The notes under the pieces are model-generated. The model was not told the DNA's origin, searched no databases, and saw only the letters and a program-made list of their open reading frames with translations. Source: Camarhynchus parvulus (lineage: Eukaryota; Chordata; Aves; Passeriformes; Thraupidae). Taken from it: DNA of 64,000 bases. Both the position numbers and the translations under genes were made by a program. Position 1 is the stretch's first letter. Every line of letters starts with the position of its first letter. Positions 56,101 through 64,000 of this stretch are shown here, piece by piece. The stretch is from the NCBI RefSeq assembly GCF_901933205.1, contig NC_044584.1, positions 12,441,001 to 12,505,000 on the forward strand, written 5' to 3'.

Positions 56101-56392
56101 AGGCGAGGACGGCGACGGGCGCGCCCAGCAGCTGATCGCAGAGCACCTTGCCCAGCACGGCGGGCGGGCGGCGGCCGGGCAGCGCCCGCTCCAGCGCCCG
56201 CAGCCACACGTAGCTGAAGTTGCCGTGGAAGGCCAGGGCCACCAGCGCCACGCGGCGCGTCTGCGCCCAGTCGGGCGGCTGTCCCCGCAGCAGCTGCTGC
56301 GCCGCGTCCCCCGCCGCGAACAGCCCCCCGTAGAGCAGCACGTTGCAGAGCCACGGGAAGCGCCGCACCCCGCGCAGCAGCGCCCCGGCCAT
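52981..56392 (-). CDS. MPV17L: Mpv17-like protein (Mpv17/PMP22 family), complete, four coding exons
   Basis: The coding sequence joins 56392-56092, 54770-54700, 53485-53456 and 53160-52981 on the minus strand. That makes 582 nt, or 193 residues plus stop, against 196 recalled for human. All introns are GT-AG and all phases close. Exon 1 gives NVLLYGGLFAAGDAAQQLL, DWAQTRRVALVALAFHGNFS, YVWLRALERALPGR and LCDQLLGAPVAVLAFY, all family landmarks. The core WPF motif (W130) is followed by NF at 137-138 and by ILIPVHLRTAYTGLCGFVW, the Mpv17/PMP22 signature. Four hydrophobic segments are expected, at roughly residues 15-33, 48-66, 86-104 and 148-166. Family members are small channel-like proteins of the mitochondrial inner or peroxisomal membrane; human MPV17L has been linked to reactive-oxygen handling and mtDNA protection (recalled). 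The ATG has G at -3 and +4. It is distinguished from MPV17 and MPV17L2 by near-identity with human MPV17L around FICFSQQSGDGT. Confidence 0.96.
53161..53455 (-). other. MPV17L: MPV17L intron 3, largely composed of repeats
   Basis: A 295-bp intron, most of which is a pentanucleotide array and two copies of a duplicated flank (53193-53399). Intron retention would hit an in-frame TAG 14 codons after exon 3. Confidence 0.92.
53193..53399. repeat. Pentanucleotide (GGATA)n array nested between duplicated 68-bp arms
   Basis: Fifteen or sixteen uninterrupted GGATA units occupy about 53252-53330. The flanks are two direct copies (53193-53260 and 53332-53399, offset 139 bp) beginning CTCCAGGCACTGTTA and including CTGCTCCTCCTGGGG and CAGACACAGTGGGGAT, with only a few substitutions between them. 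Confidence 0.95.
53456..53485 (-). CDS. MPV17L: MPV17L coding exon 3, 30-nt microexon (residues 125-134)
   Basis: Acceptor CCTTTCAG|ACAGGACTG, donor TTTGTGCAG|GTGAGTT. It encodes TGLMYWPFVQ, the invariant WPxxQ core of the Mpv17 family. It is in phase 0 on both sides, so skipping would keep the frame but remove the motif. Confidence 0.93.
53486..54699 (-). other. MPV17L: MPV17L intron 2
   Basis: GT-AG intron of about 1.2 kb. No other feature is recognised; the 84-residue minus-strand open frame inside it has no family motif. Confidence 0.9.
54700..54770 (-). CDS. MPV17L: MPV17L coding exon 2 (residues 101-124)
   Basis: Acceptor ACCACTAG|GAATGAGC, donor ACATATAAG|GTGAGGC. It encodes MSILQRKEDIFSDCKKKFWN then TYK, equivalent to the human segment MSILQGKDDIF and KFWNTY. 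The 71 nt are 2+69. It is too short to stand out as an open frame and was found by searching for the expected segment. Confidence 0.93.
54771..56091 (-). other. MPV17L: MPV17L intron 1
   Basis: Intron of about 1.3 kb. Its upstream third (right side) belongs to the CpG island and the rest is AT-rich, without recognisable genes. Confidence 0.9.
56092..56392 (-). CDS. MPV17L: MPV17L coding exon 1 (residues 1-100 plus one base)
   Basis: It starts MAGALLRGVRRFPWLCNVLL and ends APVAVLAFYT plus G. The donor is TACACGG|GTGAGTG. The open frame that continues past the donor is intronic, GC-rich and unlike the family. Confidence 0.95.
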
Positions 56393-56410
56393 CGCCCGCC
56401 GCCGCTTCCG

Positions 56411-56450
56411 CCTCTCCTTCCTCCTCCTTCTCCTCCTCCTCCTCCTTCCC
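56411..56450 (-). repeat. MPV17L: (GGA)-rich purine tract in MPV17L 5' leader
   Basis: The minus strand reads GGAGGAGGAGGAGGAGAAGG with further GGA and GA units, ending about 18 bp upstream of the ATG. It is a homopurine tract able to form G-quadruplex or triplex structures (inference). Confidence 0.8.
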
Positions 56451-56980
56451 ACGGGCCCGCCTGCCGCCGCCCCGGCCCCGCCATCCCCGCGGCCTCGGAG
56501 CGCTCCCTGTGCCGGGCTCCGCACGCCGGGCCCCGGCGGGTGGTGGACGACCCGCGGGTGATGGCAGGGCAGCCGGGTGTCGGCTCCTGCTCTCGCTTCC
56601 CAAGTGCCTGTGCACTCACCCCAGGATGTAGGTGACCGTGTCGCCTGGCTTCGGTCTAAGTAGCACTATGGGGTCACTGTGCACTAGTGCCGCAACTACT
56701 GAGTGACAAATGAAGCTAGACACTGTTTCCTTATTATCTTTTTTGTAACTATTTCCTTGTTGCGTGTTGACATTAGTATGCTATGGCTTTTTCTTTTCAG
56801 TTTTGCCCTTGTTTCGCAGTCTGAGCAGGGCCGATGCACACCTGCTGAGCAGCAGCAGCCGGTGGGGTTCCCCTGCTTTGCCCTCTGCTGCTGAGACAAC
56901 TTGAGGAGAAAGGCAGACGGTGTGAGGTTATTGAAGAGGTTCGCGTACACAGCTTTGTACTCACAGAACCAGTTTGAAGT

Positions 56981-57079
56981 CCACGTAGTGAGGTGACACT
57001 GAGCAGTGACACCACGTAGTGAGGTGACACTGAGCAGTGACACCACGCAGTAAGGTGACACTGAGCACGCAGTGAGGTG
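56981..57079. repeat. Tandem repeat, 31-bp unit, about three copies
   Basis: Units begin at 56981, 57012 and 57043 with CCACGTAGTGAGGTGACACT (third copy CCACGCAGTAAGGTGACACT), followed by a partial fourth copy CGCAGTGAGGTGT. Copies 1 and 2 are identical. Confidence 0.95.
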
Positions 57080-57778
57080 TCCTGCAAGACCTTGGCCACG
57101 GAAGGAAAGGTCCGCATCCAGGAGCGCCGGGAGTTCCCCCTGCTCCGGGCAATGGGCTCAGGCTAGACTGAGGGAACCATCTCCAGGCAGGAGCTGGTAG
57201 TTAGCTCTGTGACCTGGATTAGTGCCTTTGAAACTATCACGAATTCTTCCATGAACAACTAAAAACAGGCATGGATGGTTTGTAGGTCTAAGTAAAATTT
57301 AATAAGCATGTAGAGTGCGCTGCCCAGTGCTCGGCGGACAGGCTGTGCCCTTTCCAGCCCTCATCCCAACACACCCCTGCGCAAACAACGCCAGCTGCAA
57401 ACAGCGCTATTGAATAACAGCAGTGGCACTAATAGGACCGGGGATATGTACCGAAAAGTAACTCCAGCTTGGAAGAACAGGAATAAAGCTCAGGAAAAGC
57501 CCAGGGTTTGGGACGCCGGGGGCTGCTTGTCGGACGGGCAGGTGCATGCTGTCCGCTGCGGTTGTGCAGCGCTCCAGCGCGGGACTCGTACGCGGAGAAA
57601 AGGCTTTGGTGCCCCCGTAGGCAACAACGGGGTGACAACCGAGAGGTTCGTGACGTCTGGGGCCACGCAGCGCCCTGCCGGGGTCCGGCCTGCCACAGCC
57701 CGCCGCGGCCGGGGCTCGAACCCGAGTACTGCAGCTCCGACCAGAACCAGAGGCCATCGCCGCTCGGATCGCGCTCCC

Positions 57779-57790
57779 TGCGCATGCGCC
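57779..57790. promoter_or_regulatory. NRF1 binding-site match
   Basis: TGCGCATGCGCC fits the NRF1 consensus YGCGCAYGCGCR in 11 of 12 positions. It sits in the PDXDC1 CpG island. NRF1 sites are typical of housekeeping and mitochondrial-gene promoters, which would suit either divergent neighbour. Confidence 0.6.
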
Positions 57791-58071
57791 AAGATCTGTC
57801 ACTGACCCGGGCTCTCCCCGGGACTGTTCCACCAGCTGGCGTGGGGGGGGAAAGACCTCAGGCGGTGAGCGGAGCGAAGGGCCGGCCCCGGCGCCGCCGC
57901 GCCATGCGCAGTGTGCCCGCCGCGCATCCCCCCGCCGCTGCGGCGCGGTGGTGCGTGCGGCGGGGGGCGGGCCGGTTGCCCAGGTGAGCGCGCGAGCGCG
58001 GCCCGCCCCGCGCGGCCCCGTCAGCGCTGCCAGCGTGGAGCGGCCGGGGCGGCAGCGCCGGGCCCGTGGCC

Positions 58072-58092
58072 ATGGACGGCTCGCTCGAGAAG
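58072..58092 (+). CDS. PDXDC1: PDXDC1 coding exon 1 (MDGSLEK)
   Basis: Seven codons from ATG GAC GGC TCG to GAG AAG, then the donor AAG|GTCTGC. The donor is weak at positions +3 to +6, but it lies exactly at the orthologous junction. Confidence 0.85.
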
Positions 58093-58131
58093 GTCTGCGG
58101 GGCAGCACCGCCGGGGCCGGGGCCGGGGCCG

Positions 58132-58168
<37 letters not shown>

Positions 58169-61100
58169 TGGCGGGGCCGCGCCGCGAGCAGCGGGTGCGG
58201 TGGGGCCGGGGCCGCGGGGAGGGGCGCGGGCCGGCGGCGGCCGGGTCTCGGTGCGCGGCTCTGCCCCCGGGCTGAGGCGGCTTTGCCTGCCGGAGCTTTG
58301 GGGCAGCAGCGGAGCCTCCAGGCGTGTCGCCCTCGGCCCCCAGAGCCGCCGGTGTGACCGGCATCCGTGTCCCGGATCCGGACCTAGGCAAGATAACTAC
58401 CAGGAAATGCTGCAGGAGCGGGTTTTCTGCTTTCTTAAGAAAAAAAGATGGAGTTTATTTCCTGTCAGTGTTAGCCTTCAGCAGGGTAGGAGAGGAAATA
58501 ACACTAAATAAATTATTATTTTACCCATTTTTTGAATTGACATGGAGGCGTTCGCTGCCCCGTGTTTGCTCTTCTGCCCGTGCAGTGCGCAAAGCAAATA
58601 TTGGCTCTGCAGTGCCCGGACCGAGCCCGCTCGCTCGGCCCCGTGAGCCCGAGGCTGCTCCGGAGGCACCTGCTGGGCCCGGAGTCCTCCTGCCCCTCCC
58701 GGAGCTGTGCCGGCCCTCGGTGGCCGTGGGGACACCGAGCCTCGGCAATAACCAGTGCTTGGTGTGCTTGAGGCTTTGAGTGCACACGCCCCTCCTTGCG
58801 TCATTACTATATGCTGCATGCTGGGTTTTATGCGATCCTTGGGCTGGTCCGGAGAAATATGAATGGGATGTGCTCCAGGGAAATGGTCAGGAAATCCAGG
58901 AATATCCCCCCTGACGTGGCAAAAAAAGTTTGATATATTACAAGCTTCCTGAAGAATACAGTGTTGCAGAGTATTTGTTAGTGTTTAAAAGCTTAGGTTC
59001 TTTACTAGTGCTGGCAGAAGTGACTCCTGCTTGTTCTGAAAAAAATTTAATTAAGTAAAATTTCATTGGAAGAGTTTGGAGTATGATGTCTATGATCTGG
59101 TCTCAAAGAGAGCCCTGGTGTGATACAGGGTTATTTAAAGAAGGTGCATTAGTACACAGCAAGTGTAGTACTGACCAAGCTCTTTGCTTGCCTAGTTCAT
59201 CATAAGAAGCAATAAACACACTGTAAGAATGAAATACCTAAAAGATGGCCATGTTTTGATTATTCTTGATGTGAGGAATAGTCTGTAATGGTCTGCAAAA
59301 CTTGCCTGTCTGATTTTTCCATATATGTCAAGAGTTATCATTTGATTTACTTCCTCTCTTGTTTATCATGGCTTTTTTCCACATATGTGATAAAAGCTGT
59401 AGTTCTCTGTACAATAAAATGCCATAATACAATTGTGGTCTTCTAGATATTTAGCAGTAAGTGCCCTCCTCTTTGGTTAAGATTGTGGTAAATCTGTACA
59501 ATTTGCAGTTTATCAAGTCGTGACATGACATGTCAGAATTCTTGTCCCCAAATATATTTAAAATTCCTCCAATCTGGGACACATTTTCCTGCAGATAATG
59601 TCTGTCCACTTATCTCATGGACATTATTTAAGCATTATCAAAGTAGATTTGAGACTGTCTTTTATTTGAGCCATGGATTCTCTCCTTGCTGTGTGTTTGT
59701 GCAGGGTGCCAGTGATGTGATAAGTACTTTTTAACTTGTATTAACATTTGTTGCAACTTTGTATTTTTCATAACCATTTTGGTACAGTCACCTAATGAGC
59801 AGTGACGTTGGGTGACTGCAGTCTTTAGGGTCTTGCAAATGGAAAAAGACTTTTTTTAGCAGATGAGAAACTTCCTGAGAATTGAAAACATTGCACAGTA
59901 GGACTGCAGTGAAAATCATTGCAGAATCTGACTCACAGGTGTGCACACCAAACATTTCTTGGTTTGATTTTGTAAATTAACTTCGTTTCAGCTTTTTTTT
60001 AAGGTATTGTGTGTCACAAGTGATATAATTATGACTAATTTTATCTGAAATTCAGTAATCTTTTGTTGGGCTGAACTTGTTTAAATAATTCTGGAAGCCT
60101 TTGTTAGATTTCAGAAGTTTGCCTTAACAGAACTATTCTATTTTTTTTTCCCCATTTGGATTTTGATAGAAGTGACCAATCTTCTGGAGGATTTTAAATT
60201 TCAAGTTAGGTGACTTTGTCAATGGTAAAACAATGCAAATTCTTTCCTTGTAACTTCTTGCTATCTCTACAGCAGTATTTTCCCTAAACATGAAAAAAAC
60301 TGTTTTGCTTTCTTGCTCAGCCTGTGGCTCCTGCCTTTTGTTACTGTGCTATTTACCACAACATCTTGGTAAGTTTACAGAAAACTCAGGCAGCCGAGCT
60401 GCATTAAGGTCCTGGCACATGTCAGGGGAATAAATCAAGATTAAAAGAGTGAGTATCTGTAAGCAGAAGCCTTGTGATGACACAGTGCCATTTTTGTTCA
60501 AGCCAAACAGTCATGAAGTGTCTGCTTTTTTTTGTTATCTTAAACTTTTCTTACCCTGGAGAATAAAAACAATATTCTTTTGGCTGAAGAATACTGACAT
60601 TGTTTGAGATTAATTTACCATTGAGAAGAGGTTTTGGTTTTTTATGGTAAAACTTTGTATTAAGGTGTTACAGTAATGTAGTGGGAAAATGAGCTCCCAT
60701 GAAACAGTGAACGAGCTACACCTGCGAGTTGCTTCTCACAACATTAGTTTATGTAATCTGTTTAAAATTCATCCCTTTATTTCATTAGGAGTACAGTCTA
60801 CAGAAATGCAAAACCAAGACTGGAAAACATTGGTATAGAAGCAGTATTCTCCCTTTTGAATTTGCAATTAATTTTCAGTCTTATCACAGTTGGAGAATGG
60901 CCCCTTATCCTCTCTCCCCACTTGCCAAGTGATCCAAGGTGTGACATTCTGCCTGTAAAATCATAAACAGTTCACAGTTCAAAGTACTTAATAAAATAGT
61001 AACAGATTAGTTACAGAATAGGGAAGTGACTACAAATCAAAGCTGTTGCAGGATAACCTTAGGGACTTGGATTAACACATTGGGAGGCAATGAATGATTA

Positions 61101-63814
61101 GAGTTGAAGCAGGCTGAGTGAGGTGTGTCAGGGGCTGAAGGAGAAGGAGGTGCTGGGATGTGAATGGACCCCTGGCAGGAAAAGTCAGGGCTGGTGCCTC
61201 CTTAGAGCTTGGAAGGATTTGTGTGTCTTGTAAGTGCCCTGGCCAAAGGCTGCCTGTGATCCAGGGCAAGGACTGAGTGCAGAAACTTCCTGCAGCTCCT
61301 TTAACCCCTCAGCACCTGTGCTTAGGGAGTGTTCAAGAACTCCTCCCACAGTCGTTTTCAAAACCTGTTCAAGACCATGAAAAAAATACTGTTTCTTACT
61401 GCTCTTGTTATTCAAGTGTGTTCAGAAACCTTTCTTAACTTAATGATTTGTTGTTGCAACTTTGCCACACCTATTTTTCTTGCTGCCTAAAAGGAGCAGA
61501 AAGTCTCCTGCTTCCCAGCCTTACTAATGTGAGCAGAGGAGGAACATACAGAAAGTTGAGCAGGTAAAGGTGAGCTTCTTCTCCTTCCAGAATTCAGAGG
61601 AGAAAATAAGCTGCTGCATATCCACTTAGCAATTGGAAAAAATCAGAAGGGATTAATTTTCTAATTCAGCCCATATCAGCATTCAAAGACTTTGTGGATT
61701 TCATAGCATTTTTTTGGAGCTTAGTGTAACTTAGGAGTTTTAAAGCTGTATTTTATGTCGTTATTCTGGCAGCTTATTGGCAGAAGGATTTCATGTGTGT
61801 AATTAGTGAGTGAGAGAGGATGAGTCACAAGGTAGGGATGTGCAGTTTTAAACATCTGATGTCATTTCAGCTGGTGAATTTTATGTTCTTTGCAAACAAA
61901 AGCAGCTCAGAGCCCTTTTTATAATGTCTCTACATCTTGAGTCCTTATTTACAACAGATATGAATGTTTGCTTGTGATGCTAATGAAGGTTCAAACAAGT
62001 AACTGCCTTCCAGCCATTGATGATGTTTTATGGCAGCCTGAATTAAATTATTTGAGATAATCACTATCAGTAGATTGTGATAATTTACTCTTTTAAGGGC
62101 TTGCAGGAACCAAACTGTTTTCTTTTTTTTCCTGAACTTCTTTCCAGAGTTTCTTTGACATGGTGCAACTCTGGAAACCACTAAAAATGTGTGAACATAT
62201 TGCCAAAGATCAAATTTACATCTTTCCTTTGGTTATGTCTGTTTTCTTCTGAGTATTGAATGCTTGCAGTGTATGTTGGGTTTTTTAAATCTGTGATGAG
62301 GTCTGGAACTTTTTGTGTTTGTACTGCTTTGTCACTCAGTGCTTAACTAGGTTGTGGTCCTCATACCCGGTGGTTGTTGTACAAGTCAGTGTAGAAGTGT
62401 AAAAACCTATTTATTGCTAAATGCTGGGATTTCTCATGGTAAAATATTGCTCAGCACTTGCTCTATTCTTTTGTTCTTCCCCCAAACATTTGTTAGTGGC
62501 CACTTCCAAAGCCATGGAATAGAGAATTGTCAGTCTTGCTCTGATCACTGTGCCCATGCCCAGCTACTGATTCTTTCAGCCACCTACCACTTGCTGTAAT
62601 GTGAGTTAAATCTCAAAATATTTGGTTAAAAATAGTCTTTGAACATATGGTAACTCTCAGCTTAATTTTTTTTTCCTTTCTTGATCAGTCCTCTGGATGA
62701 AAATAGTGTTAAATCCTCATGTAAATGAATCCCACTACCTTCTGTGATTAAATTTGCTTTTGTGTCTGCATCTGCCTGAGTGAATGCGTTTGCCTGTGGG
62801 ATTTTTTCTTTAAACAACCCCTGCCTTAGCAGCAGCCTGCAGGGGTAACTACCAGAGTCTTTGGTACGTGGGTGCTGACTTGGTGCTGAATTTATGGAGG
62901 TTATGGGAGGCAGGGACTCTGTAATGGGGTCACCTGAGTATCTCAAGGGCTCTTGCCATCTAAATTTTGTGCTGGGGCTTAGCGGTGCTGGTGTCTTCTC
63001 CCCTCACACTGGGGTATATTTATTTTTCAAATATATGTAAATCAGGCTCTGCCAGATGACACCTTCCGCATTCTCTGGAAGCTTCAAATGGCATCAAATC
63101 CTTAAATGGATAAATGCTCCTGTCCAGGTGTCTGGTGTCAGTGTCACAAGCTTCTGTCAGGCCTCTTGGGTTAAAGTTTATGAAAGAGACTTCATCACAG
63201 CCAGAGCAGCTCCTGGGGAAATACTTTGAGCTTGTCATCAGTTCAGGCAAATAACTTCCATGATTTTAAACTCCTCCATCCTGGCAATGTCTGTGGTTAC
63301 CTGATTTCAGCAGTGAAATCAGAATTTTTGGCCTGTTCTGTGCAGCTGGAGGATAATTGCTGCATATCAGCCTGTCTTAGCTGCCTGCTGCAGGTTAGTT
63401 TCACTCTTCTGTCTACATGAAGAGAATTTCTCCAATTCGTTAAGATTAAAAACTGGTTTAAAGGTACAAGAAATAGGAAAAATTAGATTTATAAGAGTAT
63501 TTGGGTTGGGTGTTTTTTCATCTATTTTGAAAACTACCATTGTAAAAGTGTGCTGGGGAAATGGCAGGGAACGATGCCATTTTATTTCTCATCTAGGGCA
63601 GTCTCAAAGGATACTTTCTTGTCTTTCTAGATCCAAATGTTGAGGTTTAACCCCTTCTAGGATTTATTAGATTGCAGAGACAGTAGTAAGACAAATGAGT
63701 TTTGATCTTTTCTTGAAAGCTGCTTTCTTTTTCCTAAAAGATGGTGGACCCTACTCTAGCAGAAATGGGGAAGAATCTGAACGAAGCAATGAAGATGCTG
63801 GAAGACAATCAGAG
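58072..63814 (+). CDS. PDXDC1: Pyridoxal-dependent decarboxylase domain-containing protein 1, 5' part only (exons 1-2)
   Basis: Two coding exons, 58072-58092 and 63741-63814, give MDGSLEK and MVDPTLAEMGKNLNEAMKML then EDNQ plus two bases. This matches the recalled human N-terminus (MDASLEK, then DPTLAEMGKNL and KMLED), including the exon junction after the K of SLEK. The family has a group II PLP-decarboxylase fold; human PDXDC1 is about 788 residues and its biochemical substrate is not settled, with links to lipid traits. Only 31 complete codons lie in the window, so neither the PLP lysine nor other catalytic residues can be assessed. The ATG at 58072 has G at -3 and +4. An in-frame GTG two codons upstream is not expected to be used. 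The gene continues past position 64000. Confidence 0.92.
58093..63740 (+). other. PDXDC1: PDXDC1 intron 1
   Basis: Intron of about 5.6 kb. It begins in the CpG island and becomes AT-rich after about 58.8 kb. Apart from the hexanucleotide array I recognise no repeat family and no gene in it. Confidence 0.85.
58113..58168 (+). repeat. Hexanucleotide repeats (GGGGCC)3 then (GGGACA)6
   Basis: Three GGGGCC units at 58113-58130 run into about six GGGACA units to 58168, starting 20 bp after the PDXDC1 exon 1 donor. On the plus (transcribed-RNA) sense it is a series of G-runs separated by 2-3 nt. Confidence 0.95.
63741..63814 (+). CDS. PDXDC1: PDXDC1 coding exon 2
   Basis: Acceptor TTTTTCCTAAAAG|ATGGTGGAC, donor CAATCAGAG|GTACAA. 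It encodes MVDPTLAEMGKNLNEAMKML and EDNQ plus AG, one of the best-conserved N-terminal helices of the protein. The exon opens with an in-frame ATG. Confidence 0.92.
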
Positions 63815-64000
63815 GTACAATAAAAAGCAATAGATGTTTGTGCTAAGGGGAGGATTATTTGTCTCACTGGCATAAGCAGAAAAACCCCTCATTTTCCTAT
63901 ATTTTGAGGTCACATTGTCATTCTGAAGCTTACACCTATACAAATCATCTTTGTTTCTCAAATGCTGGGATTTTTACAGTAAATGTATACATATATATGC
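63815..64000 (+). other. PDXDC1: PDXDC1 intron 2, 5' part
   Basis: Begins GTACAATAA after exon 2 and runs off the window. It ends in an ATATATATGC stretch. Confidence 0.85.

Larger units (their letters stand above)
55780..56620 (-). promoter_or_regulatory. MPV17L: CpG-island promoter region of MPV17L
   Basis: A dense GC/CpG stretch covers exon 1 and both sides of it. No TATA box is seen. Long open frames on both strands here result from stop-poor GC-rich sequence. Confidence 0.75.
56393..58071. other. Divergent intergenic interval MPV17L-PDXDC1
   Basis: 1.68 kb separates the two start codons, which point away from each other. It is GC-rich at both ends with a less CpG-rich middle (about 56650-57480) that contains a 31-bp tandem repeat. 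It holds the promoters and 5' leaders of both genes and no convincing extra gene. Confidence 0.85.
57520..58330 (+). promoter_or_regulatory. PDXDC1: CpG-island promoter region of PDXDC1
   Basis: Strong GC and CpG density around coding exon 1, without a TATA box. An NRF1-type palindrome lies about 290 bp upstream of the ATG, and a second partial match (CATGCGCAG, 57903-57911) lies about 165 bp upstream. Confidence 0.75.

Noticed and set aside
55784..56635. Open frames of 150-257 codons in all frames of the MPV17L CpG island.
   Set aside because: Only the frame encoding the MPV17L N-terminus is homologous to anything. The others are GC-composition artefacts, and the part of the real frame beyond the 56092 donor is intron.
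56696..57152. Minus-strand open frames with repeated Cys-His-Leu-Thr segments upstream of MPV17L.
   Set aside because: They are the 31-bp tandem repeat in translation, with no homology and no splice context.
57711..57725. tRNA-like B box and T-arm on the minus strand (GGGTTCGAGCCCC).
   Set aside because: A five-base T stem and a TTCGAGC loop can be drawn, but no matching acceptor stem, anticodon arm or A box lies upstream at tRNA spacing. It could be a chance match or a decayed tRNA fragment.
57407..58511. Open frames of 100-233 codons around the PDXDC1 promoter.
   Set aside because: They are Arg/Pro/Gly/Ala-rich strings in a CpG island, overlapping each other on both strands. Only the seven codons of PDXDC1 exon 1 are supported.

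Overview
The window is a piece of a vertebrate nuclear genome, almost certainly from a bird. Coding DNA is sparse, the introns are long and open with GT and close with AG, promoters are CpG islands, and every interspersed repeat I can recognise is a CR1 LINE fragment, the dominant avian retroposon. The gene set (BMERB1, MPV17L, PDXDC1) matches the human 16p13.11 neighbourhood, which corresponds to chicken chromosome 14 (recalled synteny, not checked here). There is no bacterial, phage or intact viral content.

Layout. Positions 1-42,865 hold the complete coding part of BMERB1 (formerly C16orf45) on the minus strand. Its six coding exons join into a 204-residue bMERB-domain protein, with introns of 1.1 to 21.3 kb that are otherwise non-coding and hold a few CR1 fragments and tandem duplications. 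Its CpG-island promoter (about 42.44-43.13 kb) is flanked upstream by a decamer minisatellite (43.14-43.40 kb). About 43.4-52.98 kb is intergenic, with a small CR1 tail and a polyadenylated-looking retroposed fragment. MPV17L follows, also minus: four coding exons (56,392 down to 52,981) join into 193 residues, including a 30-nt microexon. The last intron of MPV17L carries a pentanucleotide satellite nested between two copies of a duplicated segment. A 1.68-kb divergent interval then separates MPV17L from PDXDC1 on the plus strand. Only the first two coding exons of PDXDC1 (58,072-58,092 and 63,741-63,814) lie in the window; the rest of that gene is beyond the right edge.

The three genes form no pathway that the sequence reveals. 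BMERB1 is a Rab-binding/cytoskeletal protein, MPV17L a four-helix mitochondrial/peroxisomal membrane protein, and PDXDC1 a PLP-fold decarboxylase-like protein. MPV17L and PDXDC1 are head to head and may share regulatory DNA. Exon boundaries were derived by hand from splice signals, phase continuity and recalled human orthologue sequences. All phases close exactly and the two complete proteins come out at, or within 3 residues of, the human lengths. I found no convincing novel multi-gene system. The most notable structures are low-complexity arrays sitting at promoters and splice sites, and a retrocopy-like A-tailed fragment.
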